The notes below the pieces were generated by a model. It did no database searches and had not been told where the DNA came from. It saw only the letters and a list, made by a program, of their open reading frames with translations. Of a stretch of DNA of 34,649 nucleotides, positions 27,651 to 34,503 are shown piece after piece. Each line of letters begins with the position of its first letter. The first letter of the stretch is position 1. This DNA is from Bacillus sanguinis (GTDB lineage: Bacteria > Bacillota > Bacilli > Bacillales > Bacillaceae_G): NCBI RefSeq assembly GCF_018332475.1, contig NZ_BOQB01000016.1, positions 1 to 34,649 on the forward strand, given 5' to 3'. The position numbers and the translations under genes are program-made.

Positions 27651-27682
27651 AAAGCAGGCCAGAAAATGGCCTGCTTTTTTAA
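27651..27682 (+). terminator. lutABC terminator
   Basis: A perfect 11-bp stem pairs 27651-27661 with 27667-27677 around a GAAAA loop, followed by a T-run. Confidence 0.92.
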
Positions 27683-27754
27683 TAGAATAGAGATAATATG
27701 AAGTAGAAGTTCTCTCCTTTTTTTGCTATGTTCTTCTGGAAAGGAGAGGAAGGG

Positions 27755-28477
27755 ATGTTCACTTATTTATATGCATTGTTAGCGGGGATGGTGTTTGGTT
27801 CTTTTTTTATGGTAATTGCAATGAGAGTGCCACTAGGTGAGTCTATCATTACCCCGCGTTCACATTGTCATTATTGTAAGTATGTGCTAAAGCCAAAAGA
27901 ATTGATCCCAATCATTTCATTTTGTATACAAAGGGGACGTTGTACGAATTGCAGGAGGGTGATTTCAATTTTGTACGTAGTATTTGAACTTGTAACCGGA
28001 ATTATATTTCTTCTTACTGTATACATGATTGGGGTAGAGCGAGAGCTTATTATCATTTTATCGCTATTTTCATTACTTCTTATTATCTCAGTTACAGATT
28101 ACATATATATGTTAATCCCAAATCGTATTTTAGTTTGGTTTGCCTGTTTGCTTATTTTAGAATGCATTTTTGTACCGTTAGTCACTTGGACAGATAGTAT
28201 AGTTGGTAGTAGCGTTATATTTATTTTGTTATATTGCTTGCAAAAGATATATCCAGAAGGGCTTGGTGGAGGGGATATAAAATTACTTTCGTTGCTTGGA
28301 TTTATAGTGGGGCTGAAAGGGATTTTTATGATTTTATTTTTAGCATCTTGTTTTAGTCTTTGTTTCTTTGGAGCTGGTATAGTATTAAAACGTATGAAGA
28401 TGAGGAGCCAGATTCCGTTTGGTCCTTTTATTAGCCTTGGGGCAATATGTTACATGTTGGTCACGTATGCAAAATAG
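27755..28477 (+). CDS. comC: Type IV prepilin peptidase ComC
   Basis: This 240-residue membrane protease removes and N-methylates the leaders of the competence pseudopilins (ComGC type). The N-terminal cytoplasmic region has two CxxC pairs (CHYCK and CTNCRR) that bind zinc. The aspartic protease sites are SVTDYIYMLIPN and GGGDIKLL, the latter the GxGD motif. About seven hydrophobic segments are visible. I chose ATG 27755 because GGAGAGGAAGGG directly precedes it; an in-frame ATG at 27728 lacks such a site. The small receiver-like gene follows 14 bases later and is probably co-transcribed. Confidence 0.9.
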   Translation: MFTYLYALLAGMVFGSFFMVIAMRVPLGESIITPRSHCHYCKYVLKPKELIPIISFCIQRGRCTNCRRVISILYVVFELVTGIIFLLTVYMIGVERELIIILSLFSLLLIISVTDYIYMLIPNRILVWFACLLILECIFVPLVTWTDSIVGSSVIFILLYCLQKIYPEGLGGGDIKLLSLLGFIVGLKGIFMILFLASCFSLCFFGAGIVLKRMKMRSQIPFGPFISLGAICYMLVTYAK

Positions 28478-28491
28478 AGAGGGGATAGAAA

Positions 28492-28803
28492 ATGAATGTA
28501 TATATGGATGATCAAAGAAGTTGCCCGTACGGGTATGTGCCGGCAACTACAGTAGAATGTGCTTTGCAAATGGTTCGGGATTATGAGGTGAATATTCTTT
28601 CCCTTGACTTTAACATGGGATGGGGAGAAAAAAGTGGATTAGATTTTGTAGAAGTTTTTTGTAAAGAGGGTTTATATGTAAATGAAATTCACCTTCATAC
28701 GAATGATGTCATCGGTATGCACAAGATGAAACAGAGGATTAATAAGGGAAAGGAAGAAGGGGAAATTAATCCTCACCTTGTTGTTAAATATGTGGGGAGC
28801 TAA
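28492..28803 (+). CDS. Small stand-alone receiver-like protein (cyclic-phosphate-processing receiver family)
   Basis: This 103-residue protein resembles the family described as cyclic phosphate processing receiver domains. It begins NVYMDDQRSCPYGYVPATTV, with the acidic pair after the first strand. A second acidic strand, LSLDFNMGWGEKSGLDFVE, corresponds to the phosphoacceptor strand, and IHLHTNDVIGMHKM to the third. The asparagine in DFNMG and the two histidines depart from a classic response regulator. It has no output domain and no kinase beside it. Its place 14 bases after comC suggests co-transcription, and a terminator follows at its stop codon. The partner is unknown. Confidence 0.72.
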   Translation: MNVYMDDQRSCPYGYVPATTVECALQMVRDYEVNILSLDFNMGWGEKSGLDFVEVFCKEGLYVNEIHLHTNDVIGMHKMKQRINKGKEEGEINPHLVVKYVGS

Positions 28804-28832
28804 AAACTCCAAAGTAAAACTTTGGAGTTTTT
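28802..28832. terminator. Bidirectional terminator
   Basis: A 13-bp perfect stem pairs 28802-28814 with 28820-28832 around a 5-nt loop. A-run and T-run ends serve both the plus-strand receiver gene and the convergent transporter gene, whose stop codon it touches. Confidence 0.92.
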
Positions 28833-29682
28833 AATGTTTCATATGCGCTTGCAACGGAATGATTTCTTCTTGTTGAGCTGCTACTAATTCAGTTTCTTTT
28901 TGTTTTACGTCAGGTACTTTCTTTGTTAAGTAATGGTAAACCATACCGACAAATACAGACCCGCCAATAATGTTACCGATTGTAACTGGAATTAAGTTAT
29001 GAATAGCACCTGCAAAAGAAATTGTCTCCGGATGTGGTGAAATTAAAGATAAAGCAAACAGTGATAAGTTTGCAATGCTATGCTCGTAACCAGATAAGAA
29101 GAATGTGAAAACGAGTAGCATCATCATCATAATTTTTGCTGTATCACCTTTCACTTGAGAAGGTAAGAAACAAGCAAGACATACGAGCCAGTTACATAAA
29201 ATTGCTTTAAAGAATAATTGCATTGTAGGTGTATTCATTTTTCCTTCTACTACTTTATTCATGAAATGACCGTGATCAATTGCTTCGAAAATTCCAGTTG
29301 CATAAAATAGTAAGGCAAAGAATAAAGCTCCAGCTAAATTCCCTGCATAACAAGCGACCCAGTTACGAAGTGTATCAGAAATCGTTGTTTCTTTTCTTAA
29401 AGTTGCTACAGTGAAGTACATTGTGTTGCCAGTAAACAATTCAGCACCGCCATATATAATAAGTACGAGGGCAATTCCGAAAAACATAGAAGCAGCTAAA
29501 TAAGTTGCTGGTGAATCTGCAATGTGAAAAAAGTTACCTAATTTAAAACATAGTACAATAATAAAACCGATATAAATACCCGCAAGTGCGGCACGAATGA
29601 AATATTGCATCGGGTTTGTATCTAGCATTTGTTTTTTGCTCTTAGCCAGTTTGACAACATAATCTAATCCTTGTTCTAGCAT
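28831..29682 (-). CDS. Formate/nitrite transporter family protein
   Basis: This 283-residue protein is an FNT channel carrying formate, nitrite or a similar small anion. Six hydrophobic helices are visible, and the FNT signature GGAELFTGN lies after the second. The C-terminal 40 residues are polar and cytoplasmic. Formate and nitrite carriers of this family cannot be told apart by eye. No pflB, nir or fdh gene adjoins it. The minus-strand leader has an FNR-like and a cre-like site, consistent with use under oxygen limitation. AAAGGAG lies ten bases before ATG 29682. Confidence 0.9.
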   Translation of the reverse strand: MLEQGLDYVVKLAKSKKQMLDTNPMQYFIRAALAGIYIGFIIVLCFKLGNFFHIADSPATYLAASMFFGIALVLIIYGGAELFTGNTMYFTVATLRKETTISDTLRNWVACYAGNLAGALFFALLFYATGIFEAIDHGHFMNKVVEGKMNTPTMQLFFKAILCNWLVCLACFLPSQVKGDTAKIMMMMLLVFTFFLSGYEHSIANLSLFALSLISPHPETISFAGAIHNLIPVTIGNIIGGSVFVGMVYHYLTKKVPDVKQKETELVAAQQEEIIPLQAHMKH

Positions 29683-29767
29683 GAGTAATACGCTCCTTTA
29701 GTACATCATCTATAAATACTCTTTATATGAATAAAGTACATGGATTCGGTCGTAGTTTCAATAAGTT

Positions 29768-29783
29768 TGTGCAATGTTTCACA
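29768..29783 (-). promoter_or_regulatory. FNR-like box upstream of the transporter gene
   Basis: The minus strand reads TGTGA-N6-GCACA; the FNR/CRP consensus is TGTGA-N6-TCACA, so nine of ten arm positions match. It is about 86-101 bases before the start codon. A -10 hexamer at the ideal distance was not clearly found. FNR control is inferred from the match and the gene family. Confidence 0.5.
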
Positions 29784-29802
29784 AAAAGGACATACATGCA
29801 TT

Positions 29803-29817
29803 AAGAAAACGTTTACA
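29803..29817 (-). promoter_or_regulatory. cre-like site upstream of the transporter gene
   Basis: AAGAAAACGTTTACA matches the CcpA consensus WTGNAANCGNWNNCA with one mismatch. It lies 20 bases upstream of the FNR-like box relative to the transporter gene. CcpA binding is inferred. Confidence 0.45.
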
Positions 29818-29869
29818 AAAGATAGTATAATAGAAATTTTCCTGGACATTGAGAGGGAGAAAGGAAAAA

Positions 29870-29899
29870 GAAAAAGCGCTGTAATTACAGCGCTTTTTC
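29870..29899 (-). terminator. terC terminator, perfect palindrome
   Basis: Bases 29870-29899 form a perfect 30-bp palindrome centred between 29884 and 29885. It contains the terC stop codon (29885-29887), so the last codons lie in one arm. The minus strand continues with a T-rich tract. Confidence 0.85.
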
Positions 29900-30679
29900 G
29901 TCTAAATTCTTTTCTACTTTTCCTTCTACTTCTTTTGAGAAGAACCAGCCGCCAACTGCGATTCCGACTAATACAATCCAGAATGTAAGCTTCCATGGTG
30001 TAGATTCTGGGAATGAATGTGGAATTACATTTAATGCAGGGTGTGCTAACGTATAAATTGCTAATTTCACACCAACCCAACCTACGATTAAGAATGCTGC
30101 AGTTTCAAGTCCTGGTTTACGTTTTAAGATTTGTACGAAAGCAGTTGCTGCAAATCGCATAATGATTAATCCGATAAGTCCACCTACAAAGATAACAACG
30201 AATTGCCCAGTATCAAGACTACCAATTGTACCTAAGCCTGTTTTTGGTAAAGTCATTGCTAATGCAACAGCAGCTAAAATAGAATCAACTGCGAAGGCGA
30301 TATCAGCAACCTCAACTTTAAATACAGTCCACCAAAAATTCTCTTGTTTTTTCTTTGCTTCTTTTTCTTCTGTTTCTTCATCTGTATTCTTTTTAACATA
30401 CGTTTTAAATAAGTGATTACCAGCGATAAACATAAGGTAAATGGCACCGATTGCTTGCACTTGCCATACGTCGACTAAGAACGAAATCATAAATAATGAT
30501 CCGAAACGGAAAACAAATGCCCCCGCTAATCCGTAAAATAGTGCTTTCTTACGTTTTTCTTCTGGTAAATGTTTTACCATAATTGCAAGAACAAGAGCGT
30601 TATCAGCTGCTAAAATCCCCTCTAGTGCAATTAGGATGAGTAATACCCAACCATACTCCAATAATAATGATACATCCAT
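29885..30679 (-). CDS. TerC-family membrane protein, probable Mn2+ exporter
   Basis: This 264-residue membrane protein belongs to the TerC family. In B. subtilis, relatives behind yybP-ykoY riboswitches (YkoY/MeeY, YceF/MeeF) export Mn2+ and metallate exoenzymes. Acidic membrane motifs that could bind metal are ALEGILAADNALVLA and EVADIAFAVDSILAA. About seven hydrophobic segments are visible, with a charged cytoplasmic loop rich in Lys/Glu around residues 93-115. I chose ATG 30679: GAGGAG lies seven bases before it, whereas the ATG at 30685 directly abuts that site. It is controlled by a Mn riboswitch and terminator in its leader, so export should rise with Mn2+. Confidence 0.9.
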   Translation of the reverse strand: MDVSLLLEYGWVLLILIALEGILAADNALVLAIMVKHLPEEKRKKALFYGLAGAFVFRFGSLFMISFLVDVWQVQAIGAIYLMFIAGNHLFKTYVKKNTDEETEEKEAKKKQENFWWTVFKVEVADIAFAVDSILAAVALAMTLPKTGLGTIGSLDTGQFVVIFVGGLIGLIIMRFAATAFVQILKRKPGLETAAFLIVGWVGVKLAIYTLAHPALNVIPHSFPESTPWKLTFWIVLVGIAVGGWFFSKEVEGKVEKNLDEKAL

Positions 30680-30789
30680 GTACATTCTCCTCTCATTTCT
30701 ATAAGTACTAAATAAGTGAAGAATTTCCCCACTATTTAGTTTCCCCATACTCCTGCCTATTAACTTTGGAAGAATTTGGTAACGAATAC

Positions 30790-30824
30790 AAAAAAGACCC
30801 CTGCCGTTAATAGGCAAAGGTCTT
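30790..30824 (-). terminator. Riboswitch-controlled terminator of terC
   Basis: A 12-bp stem with two G-T pairs joins 30813-30824 to 30794-30805 (7-nt loop), followed on the minus strand by a T-run. Its first arm contains the 3' strand of the aptamer's closing helix (CCTTT), so aptamer and terminator are mutually exclusive. Confidence 0.88.
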
Positions 30825-30927
30825 GCTAGACATATGTAATGAAAATGCCAACAAAGCCGGAAGAACTAAGTTCTACGTAATGACGACTTTGTTTCCAAGA
30901 AATATTCTTGGACGCTACTCCCCTTTG
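30816..30927 (-). ncRNA. yybP-ykoY manganese riboswitch
   Basis: The minus strand reads AAAGGGGAGTAGC at its 5' end (30926-30914), later CGTCATTACG and CCGGC, and ends AGCAAGACCTTT. These are the conserved blocks of the yybP-ykoY Mn2+ aptamer in the right order. The closing helix pairs AAAGG with CCTTT at the 3' end (30820-30816). Mn2+ binding should stabilise this helix and prevent the overlapping terminator, giving an ON switch for the TerC exporter. Confidence 0.9.
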
Positions 30928-30948
30928 GAGATATGCTATTGTACTCTC

Positions 30949-30977
30949 ATTATATGGATAATTTATACGGTTGTCAA
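30949..30977 (-). promoter_or_regulatory. Consensus sigma-A promoter of the riboswitch-terC unit
   Basis: On the minus strand TTGACA (30977-30972), a 17-bp spacer and TATAAT (30954-30949) match the sigma-A consensus exactly. The TGA inside TTGACA is the stop codon of the ktr gene. Transcription should begin about 30942, some 15 bases before the aptamer. Confidence 0.88.
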
Positions 30978-32293
30978 CCTGTTAAAATATCTTCATTCGG
31001 ATATTTTATTTTTCGGTTCTTTTTACGTGCAAATGAAAAAGCAAGTGTTAAAGGTCCCATTTTCCCGAAAAACATCATAAAGATGATAATAGCTTTTCCG
31101 ATCATCGTTAAGTGTGGTGTGAAATTCATACTGAGACCGACAGTCCCAAATGCTGAAAATACTTCGAAAGCACTCATCAAGAGGGGAACTCGCTCAGTTA
31201 TACTTAAAATTAAAATAGCAAAAAAGATAAATGAAATAGAAATAATAGTGATGGTCAATGATTTGACGATGAGAGTATCTTTAATAGATTTTTTAAATAC
31301 GACAATATCATCTTGTTCTTGTAAAAATTTAAATACCCCAAAAAACATAATTAAAAATGTGGTTAACTTAATTCCACCACCAGTTGAAGCACTCCCAGCT
31401 CCAATAAACATTAGAAGCATCATTAATAAAAGGGAAGGCTTTGATAATGCAGAAATATCAACTGTATTAAACCCGGCAGTACGCGTGGAAACGGCCTGAA
31501 AATAAGCGGCCATTCCTTCTTCAAATGGAGTAAAGCCTCTCATAGAAAGAGAATTGTGGAATTCGAATATGAAAATAAAAACGGTTGCAATAATATTAAC
31601 GATTAGAGTAGAAGAGAGCATAAGCTTTGAGTGTAATGTAAGGTTTTTAAAATTTTTCTTTTTCTTTATATCTACGATTACTGTAAAACCAATCCCACCT
31701 AAAATAATGAGGGACGAAATAACGAGATTGACAAGAATGCTATGAGAATGCGACATTAAATTATCGCTCCACACAGAAAAACCAGCATTGTTAAAAGCGG
31801 AGATGGAATGAAAAAAACTATAATAGATCCCTTTAGCAATCCCATATTTTGGTACCCATTCGAAAGAAAGAATTAAAGTAGCGATACATTCGACTGTAAA
31901 AGAGAATAAAAATAATGCTTTGGCAAGACGAATGACGCCTCCAATATTCGTTTGATTTAACGCTTGTTGTAGTAAAATTCGGTTTTGAAGACCAATTTTT
32001 CTGCCGAGCATAATCGCAATTAAAACGGCAAAGCTCATAATGCCAAGTCCGCCAACTTGTATAAGCGTTAAAATGACACATTGGCCAAATAAGGTAAATA
32101 CTTTTCCAGTGTCCACAACACCGAGCCCTGTAACCGTACAAGCAGAAACGGTTGTAAATAAAGCATCGAGCCATGAAATAGACGTTGTTGTAGCAATTGG
32201 TAGCTTTAATAAGCATGTACCGATGATTGATAACATAATAAAAGACAAAGTAAGAACGCGGGGAGGACTCATGCTAATGTTAATCCGTTTCAT
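30974..32293 (-). CDS. Ktr/Trk-type potassium uptake channel subunit
   Basis: This 439-residue membrane protein is the ion-conducting subunit of a Ktr K+/Na+ uptake system (KtrB or KtrD type). The four selectivity-filter repeats are visible in order: SACTVTGLG, SAFNNAGF, STRTAGFN and SAFGTVGLS. The gating-loop region GAGSASTGGGIK follows the third repeat. The RCK partner (KtrA or KtrC) is not encoded here; the ktrD/ktrB choice is therefore open. ATG 32293 has AAAGGAAC about 11 bases upstream, a rather wide spacing. It has no terminator of its own before the terC promoter, which overlaps its stop codon. Confidence 0.92.
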   Translation of the reverse strand: MKRINISMSPPRVLTLSFIMLSIIGTCLLKLPIATTTSISWLDALFTTVSACTVTGLGVVDTGKVFTLFGQCVILTLIQVGGLGIMSFAVLIAIMLGRKIGLQNRILLQQALNQTNIGGVIRLAKALFLFSFTVECIATLILSFEWVPKYGIAKGIYYSFFHSISAFNNAGFSVWSDNLMSHSHSILVNLVISSLIILGGIGFTVIVDIKKKKNFKNLTLHSKLMLSSTLIVNIIATVFIFIFEFHNSLSMRGFTPFEEGMAAYFQAVSTRTAGFNTVDISALSKPSLLLMMLLMFIGAGSASTGGGIKLTTFLIMFFGVFKFLQEQDDIVVFKKSIKDTLIVKSLTITIISISFIFFAILILSITERVPLLMSAFEVFSAFGTVGLSMNFTPHLTMIGKAIIIFMMFFGKMGPLTLAFSFARKKNRKIKYPNEDILTG

Positions 32294-32364
32294 GTTACAT
32301 ATCGTTCCTTTCAGTTTGCTCTTACTAGTATGTGAAAAAGCACAATTATGTATGTTAAAAATAG

Positions 32365-32389
32365 AAAGAGGCAGAGAATATCTGCCTCT
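32365..32389 (-). terminator. SASP gene terminator
   Basis: A 9-bp perfect stem pairs 32367-32375 with 32381-32389 around a 5-nt loop. On the minus strand it follows the SASP stop by about 19 bases and leads into a T-rich tract. Confidence 0.8.
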
Positions 32390-32407
32390 AAGCCATATGT
32401 TATAGTA

Positions 32408-32593
32408 TTATCCACGTAATTGTTGTTGAGCTAAAGCAACAAGTCGTTTTGTTACTTCACCGCCAACTGAACCGTTAGAACGAGATGCTGTATTAGATCC
32501 TAAGCTTACGCCGAATTCTTGTGCAATTTCATATTTAAATTGTTCAAGTGCTTGTTCTGCACCTGGAACTAGTAATTTGTTTGTTTTTACCAT
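32408..32593 (-). CDS. Small acid-soluble spore protein, alpha/beta type
   Basis: This 61-residue DNA-binding protein saturates the spore chromosome and protects it from UV and heat. The family blocks are [17 protein letters not shown], containing the site (E-I-A) cut by the germination protease GPR, and [17 protein letters not shown] chose ATG 32593, which gives [10 protein letters not shown] and lies behind AAGGATG; a longer frame from 32605 would add four residues not typical of the family. Expression is expected from SigG in the forespore; I could not define a clear SigG promoter in 32594-32740. Which ssp paralogue it is cannot be decided. Confidence 0.93.
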   Translation of the reverse strand: MVKTNKLLVPGAEQALEQFKYEIAQEFGVSLGSNTASRSNGSVGGEVTKRLVALAQQQLRG

Positions 32594-32740
32594 GTTGATA
32601 CACATCCTTATGAGTAGTCCAGTTCAGCTAAGTACTTATCTAAACTGGTAACGTTATTTTATGTGGAAACGACGTACTCATACGCGGAAGTAATCGGTGT
32701 GATTAGAAGTTATTGGATAGAAAAAAGAGTAGCAAATTTG

Positions 32741-33184
32741 CTACTCTTTTTTCAGTATTGTCGCTGTACCTTCCACGACAATATCACCTAATTGATTATA
32801 TATGTTTGTTTGCAATGTAATGATTTTTTTATCGTCCCGTTTTTTAATAACTTCTGCCACAACGCGAAGTGTATCGCCGATTTTGACAGGAGCACGGAAT
32901 GAAACGTTTTGAGATAAATAAATCGTGTTTTTGCCAGGGAGTTTCGTTCCAAGAATCGTCGAAATGAAACTGGAAACGAGCATGCCATGAGCAATACGTT
33001 CTTTAAACATTGTCGTTTTTGCAAAAGAATCTAAAATATGAATAGGGTTCACATCTCCAGTTAATTTTGCAAAATTGATAACGTCCTCATCCGTAATCGT
33101 TTTTGTAAGGGATGCTTGATCACCGACTTGAATCTCATCATAACGAAGCTCTGGAACAGTTTGTGCTTCTTGAAATGGATTCAT
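32741..33184 (-). CDS. phaJ: (R)-specific enoyl-CoA hydratase, MaoC-like
   Basis: This 147-residue hot-dog enzyme hydrates trans-2-enoyl-CoA to (R)-3-hydroxyacyl-CoA and so supplies polyhydroxyalkanoate synthase from fatty acid oxidation. The hydratase motif is DVNPIHI with catalytic D44 and H49, followed by FKERIAHGML. I chose ATG 33184 because AAGGAGG lies five bases upstream; the frame stays open to 33280 but the earlier starts have no such site. It is the last gene of the minus-strand phaQ-phaP-phaJ cluster, as in B. cereus. Confidence 0.9.
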   Translation of the reverse strand: MNPFQEAQTVPELRYDEIQVGDQASLTKTITDEDVINFAKLTGDVNPIHILDSFAKTTMFKERIAHGMLVSSFISTILGTKLPGKNTIYLSQNVSFRAPVKIGDTLRVVAEVIKKRDDKKIITLQTNIYNQLGDIVVEGTATILKKE

Positions 33185-33285
33185 TTTGGCCTCCTTCTTT
33201 TCCATATCGAAAAATGCCAGCCATCTTGATGTAGTAGGAGGAAGAAAGAGTTTTGTTTGTGCTGCAGTTAGCTCCCACATTTTTC

Positions 33286-33810
33286 TTACTTGATGGAAGT
33301 AAATAAATTTTTTGAGTTTTCCTCGAACTGCTTTGCGAGTTCTAGTTGTTTGGACTTGAACTCTCCCAAAAAAACTTCTAACTGTTTTTGAACCTCTTCA
33401 CGTTGTAATTGTTGTTGTTCAATAAATTGTTTTGTTGTTTCTTCAAATTGACCGCTAGTTTGAGTAAGAATAGACAAAGATGTTTTCGTAGGAGAAACAG
33501 TAAGTTGGTGCATTTGAGTAGAAAGTTCATTCCATTTCCCTTGCCACTCGTTAATTTGATCATTTAAGGAGTTTCCAGTTAATTGCTTCACGTAATCTGT
33601 ATATTGGTTATTGAACTGAGCAGTGAATTGTTGTAGTTCTTTTTCTAGTTCATCTACTCCTGATGTTAATTTATGCAAAGCGTCTTGTTGTTGTTTTAAA
33701 GTTTCTAAAGTAAGTTGCTCTAATTGTTTCCCAGCTGAAGAGAAGAGGGAAAGAGATTGAGACCAGTTTTTCCAAAATGCATCGACTAATTCGTATGGCT
33801 TAGTTTCCAT
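33286..33810 (-). CDS. phaP: Phasin, polyhydroxyalkanoate granule protein
   Basis: This 174-residue protein coats polyhydroxyalkanoate granules. It is almost entirely helical and rich in glutamine, with heptad-like segments (LEQLTLETLKQQQDALHKL, EEVQKQLEVFLGEFKSKQ), and contains no cysteine. The N-terminus, METKPYELVDAFWKNWSQSL, agrees with Bacillus PhaP. ATG 33810 follows GGAGG by seven bases. It lies between phaQ (42 bases upstream) and phaJ. Confidence 0.93.
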   Translation of the reverse strand: METKPYELVDAFWKNWSQSLSLFSSAGKQLEQLTLETLKQQQDALHKLTSGVDELEKELQQFTAQFNNQYTDYVKQLTGNSLNDQINEWQGKWNELSTQMHQLTVSPTKTSLSILTQTSGQFEETTKQFIEQQQLQREEVQKQLEVFLGEFKSKQLELAKQFEENSKNLFTSIK

Positions 33811-33852
33811 TGTTTGACCTCCAAATGTTTTTTTGCATATTGTGAACGCAGA

Positions 33853-34305
33853 TCACTCTGCTGTACCACCAGGTGAAGATGAAGAATCCTTTTCATCCTT
33901 TTCTGGAGAAGTAGAAAATGGAAAGAATGCATTGGTGTATAACGTAAAAAACGTCCGCAACATATTTTGATAATGTTCAAAAGAAGTCGCACATGTTGTT
34001 AAATATTGCTCTCCATATTCTGTTAAAGAATAAATTCGTTTCGCTGGCCCGCCTTCGCTTGTATCCCAAGTAGAAGAAATAAGGTTTTCTTTTTCTAATT
34101 TGCGTAGTGTTCTATACACATTACCTTGGTCAACAGAAGAAAAGCCGATGTCCATTAGCATTTGAATGAGTTTGTAACCATGAAGACTCCAGTCTTTTAG
34201 ACAGAGAAGTAAGAAAGGAACTAAGAAGTTTTTTGGCATGGAGTTTGGTTGTTTCGCTTGGTTTTTTTCCAAACTTTCTGGGTGTTCTGGTTCATTATGT
34301 AGCAT
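33853..34305 (-). CDS. phaQ: PadR-type polyhydroxyalkanoate-responsive repressor
   Basis: This 150-residue repressor has a PadR winged helix from about residue 23 (NFLVPFLLLCLKDWSLHGYK, then GNVYRTLRKLEKENLISSTW and PAKRIYSLTEYGEQYL). The C-terminal tail is acidic and serine-rich. In B. megaterium PhaQ represses phaPQ and is released by polyhydroxybutyrate. ATG 34305 follows GAGGTGATG. A good promoter (TTGACA 34387-34382, TAAATT 34364-34359) lies upstream, with a palindrome at the start site. phaR is divergent, 198 bases away. Confidence 0.93.
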   Translation of the reverse strand: MLHNEPEHPESLEKNQAKQPNSMPKNFLVPFLLLCLKDWSLHGYKLIQMLMDIGFSSVDQGNVYRTLRKLEKENLISSTWDTSEGGPAKRIYSLTEYGEQYLTTCATSFEHYQNMLRTFFTLYTNAFFPFSTSPEKDEKDSSSSPGGTAE

Positions 34306-34344
34306 GATTGTGCATCACCTCATGAATCAGTTAGATGGAATTTT

Positions 34345-34387
34345 TTGCTTATAAGTGCAATTTACACCTATCTGTTTTTAATGTCAA
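34345..34387 (-). promoter_or_regulatory. phaQ promoter with candidate PhaQ operator
   Basis: On the minus strand TTGACA 34387-34382, 17 bases, then TAAATT 34364-34359 form a good sigma-A promoter. The predicted start, about 34352, falls at the centre of TTGC-N8-GCAA (34345-34360), which contains the perfect palindrome CTTATAAG (34348-34355). That position suits a repressor, most simply PhaQ itself. Confidence 0.6.
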
Positions 34388-34503
34388 TACATTTATCGGA
34401 AAATAAAGAAAAATAAAATATAGACTTGAAGTTTTATTCAGAATATTAGAAAATAGTGAATAGGTTGAATTGTTTCAAAAACGAAAAAGGGAGTGTAGGC
34501 GAA

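Noticed and set aside
29820-29850. Plus-strand TATAAT near 29826 as a promoter
   Set aside because: No -35 at proper distance and no plus-strand gene downstream before the terC terminator.
29860-29899. 30-bp perfect palindrome considered as a recombination or attachment site
   Set aside because: Its position over the terC stop codon and T-rich flank on the minus strand explain it as a terminator.
30933-31499. Plus-strand open frame of about 188 codons opposite the ktr gene
   Set aside because: It is antisense to the four-repeat potassium channel and crosses the terC promoter and ktr stop; no ribosome binding site.
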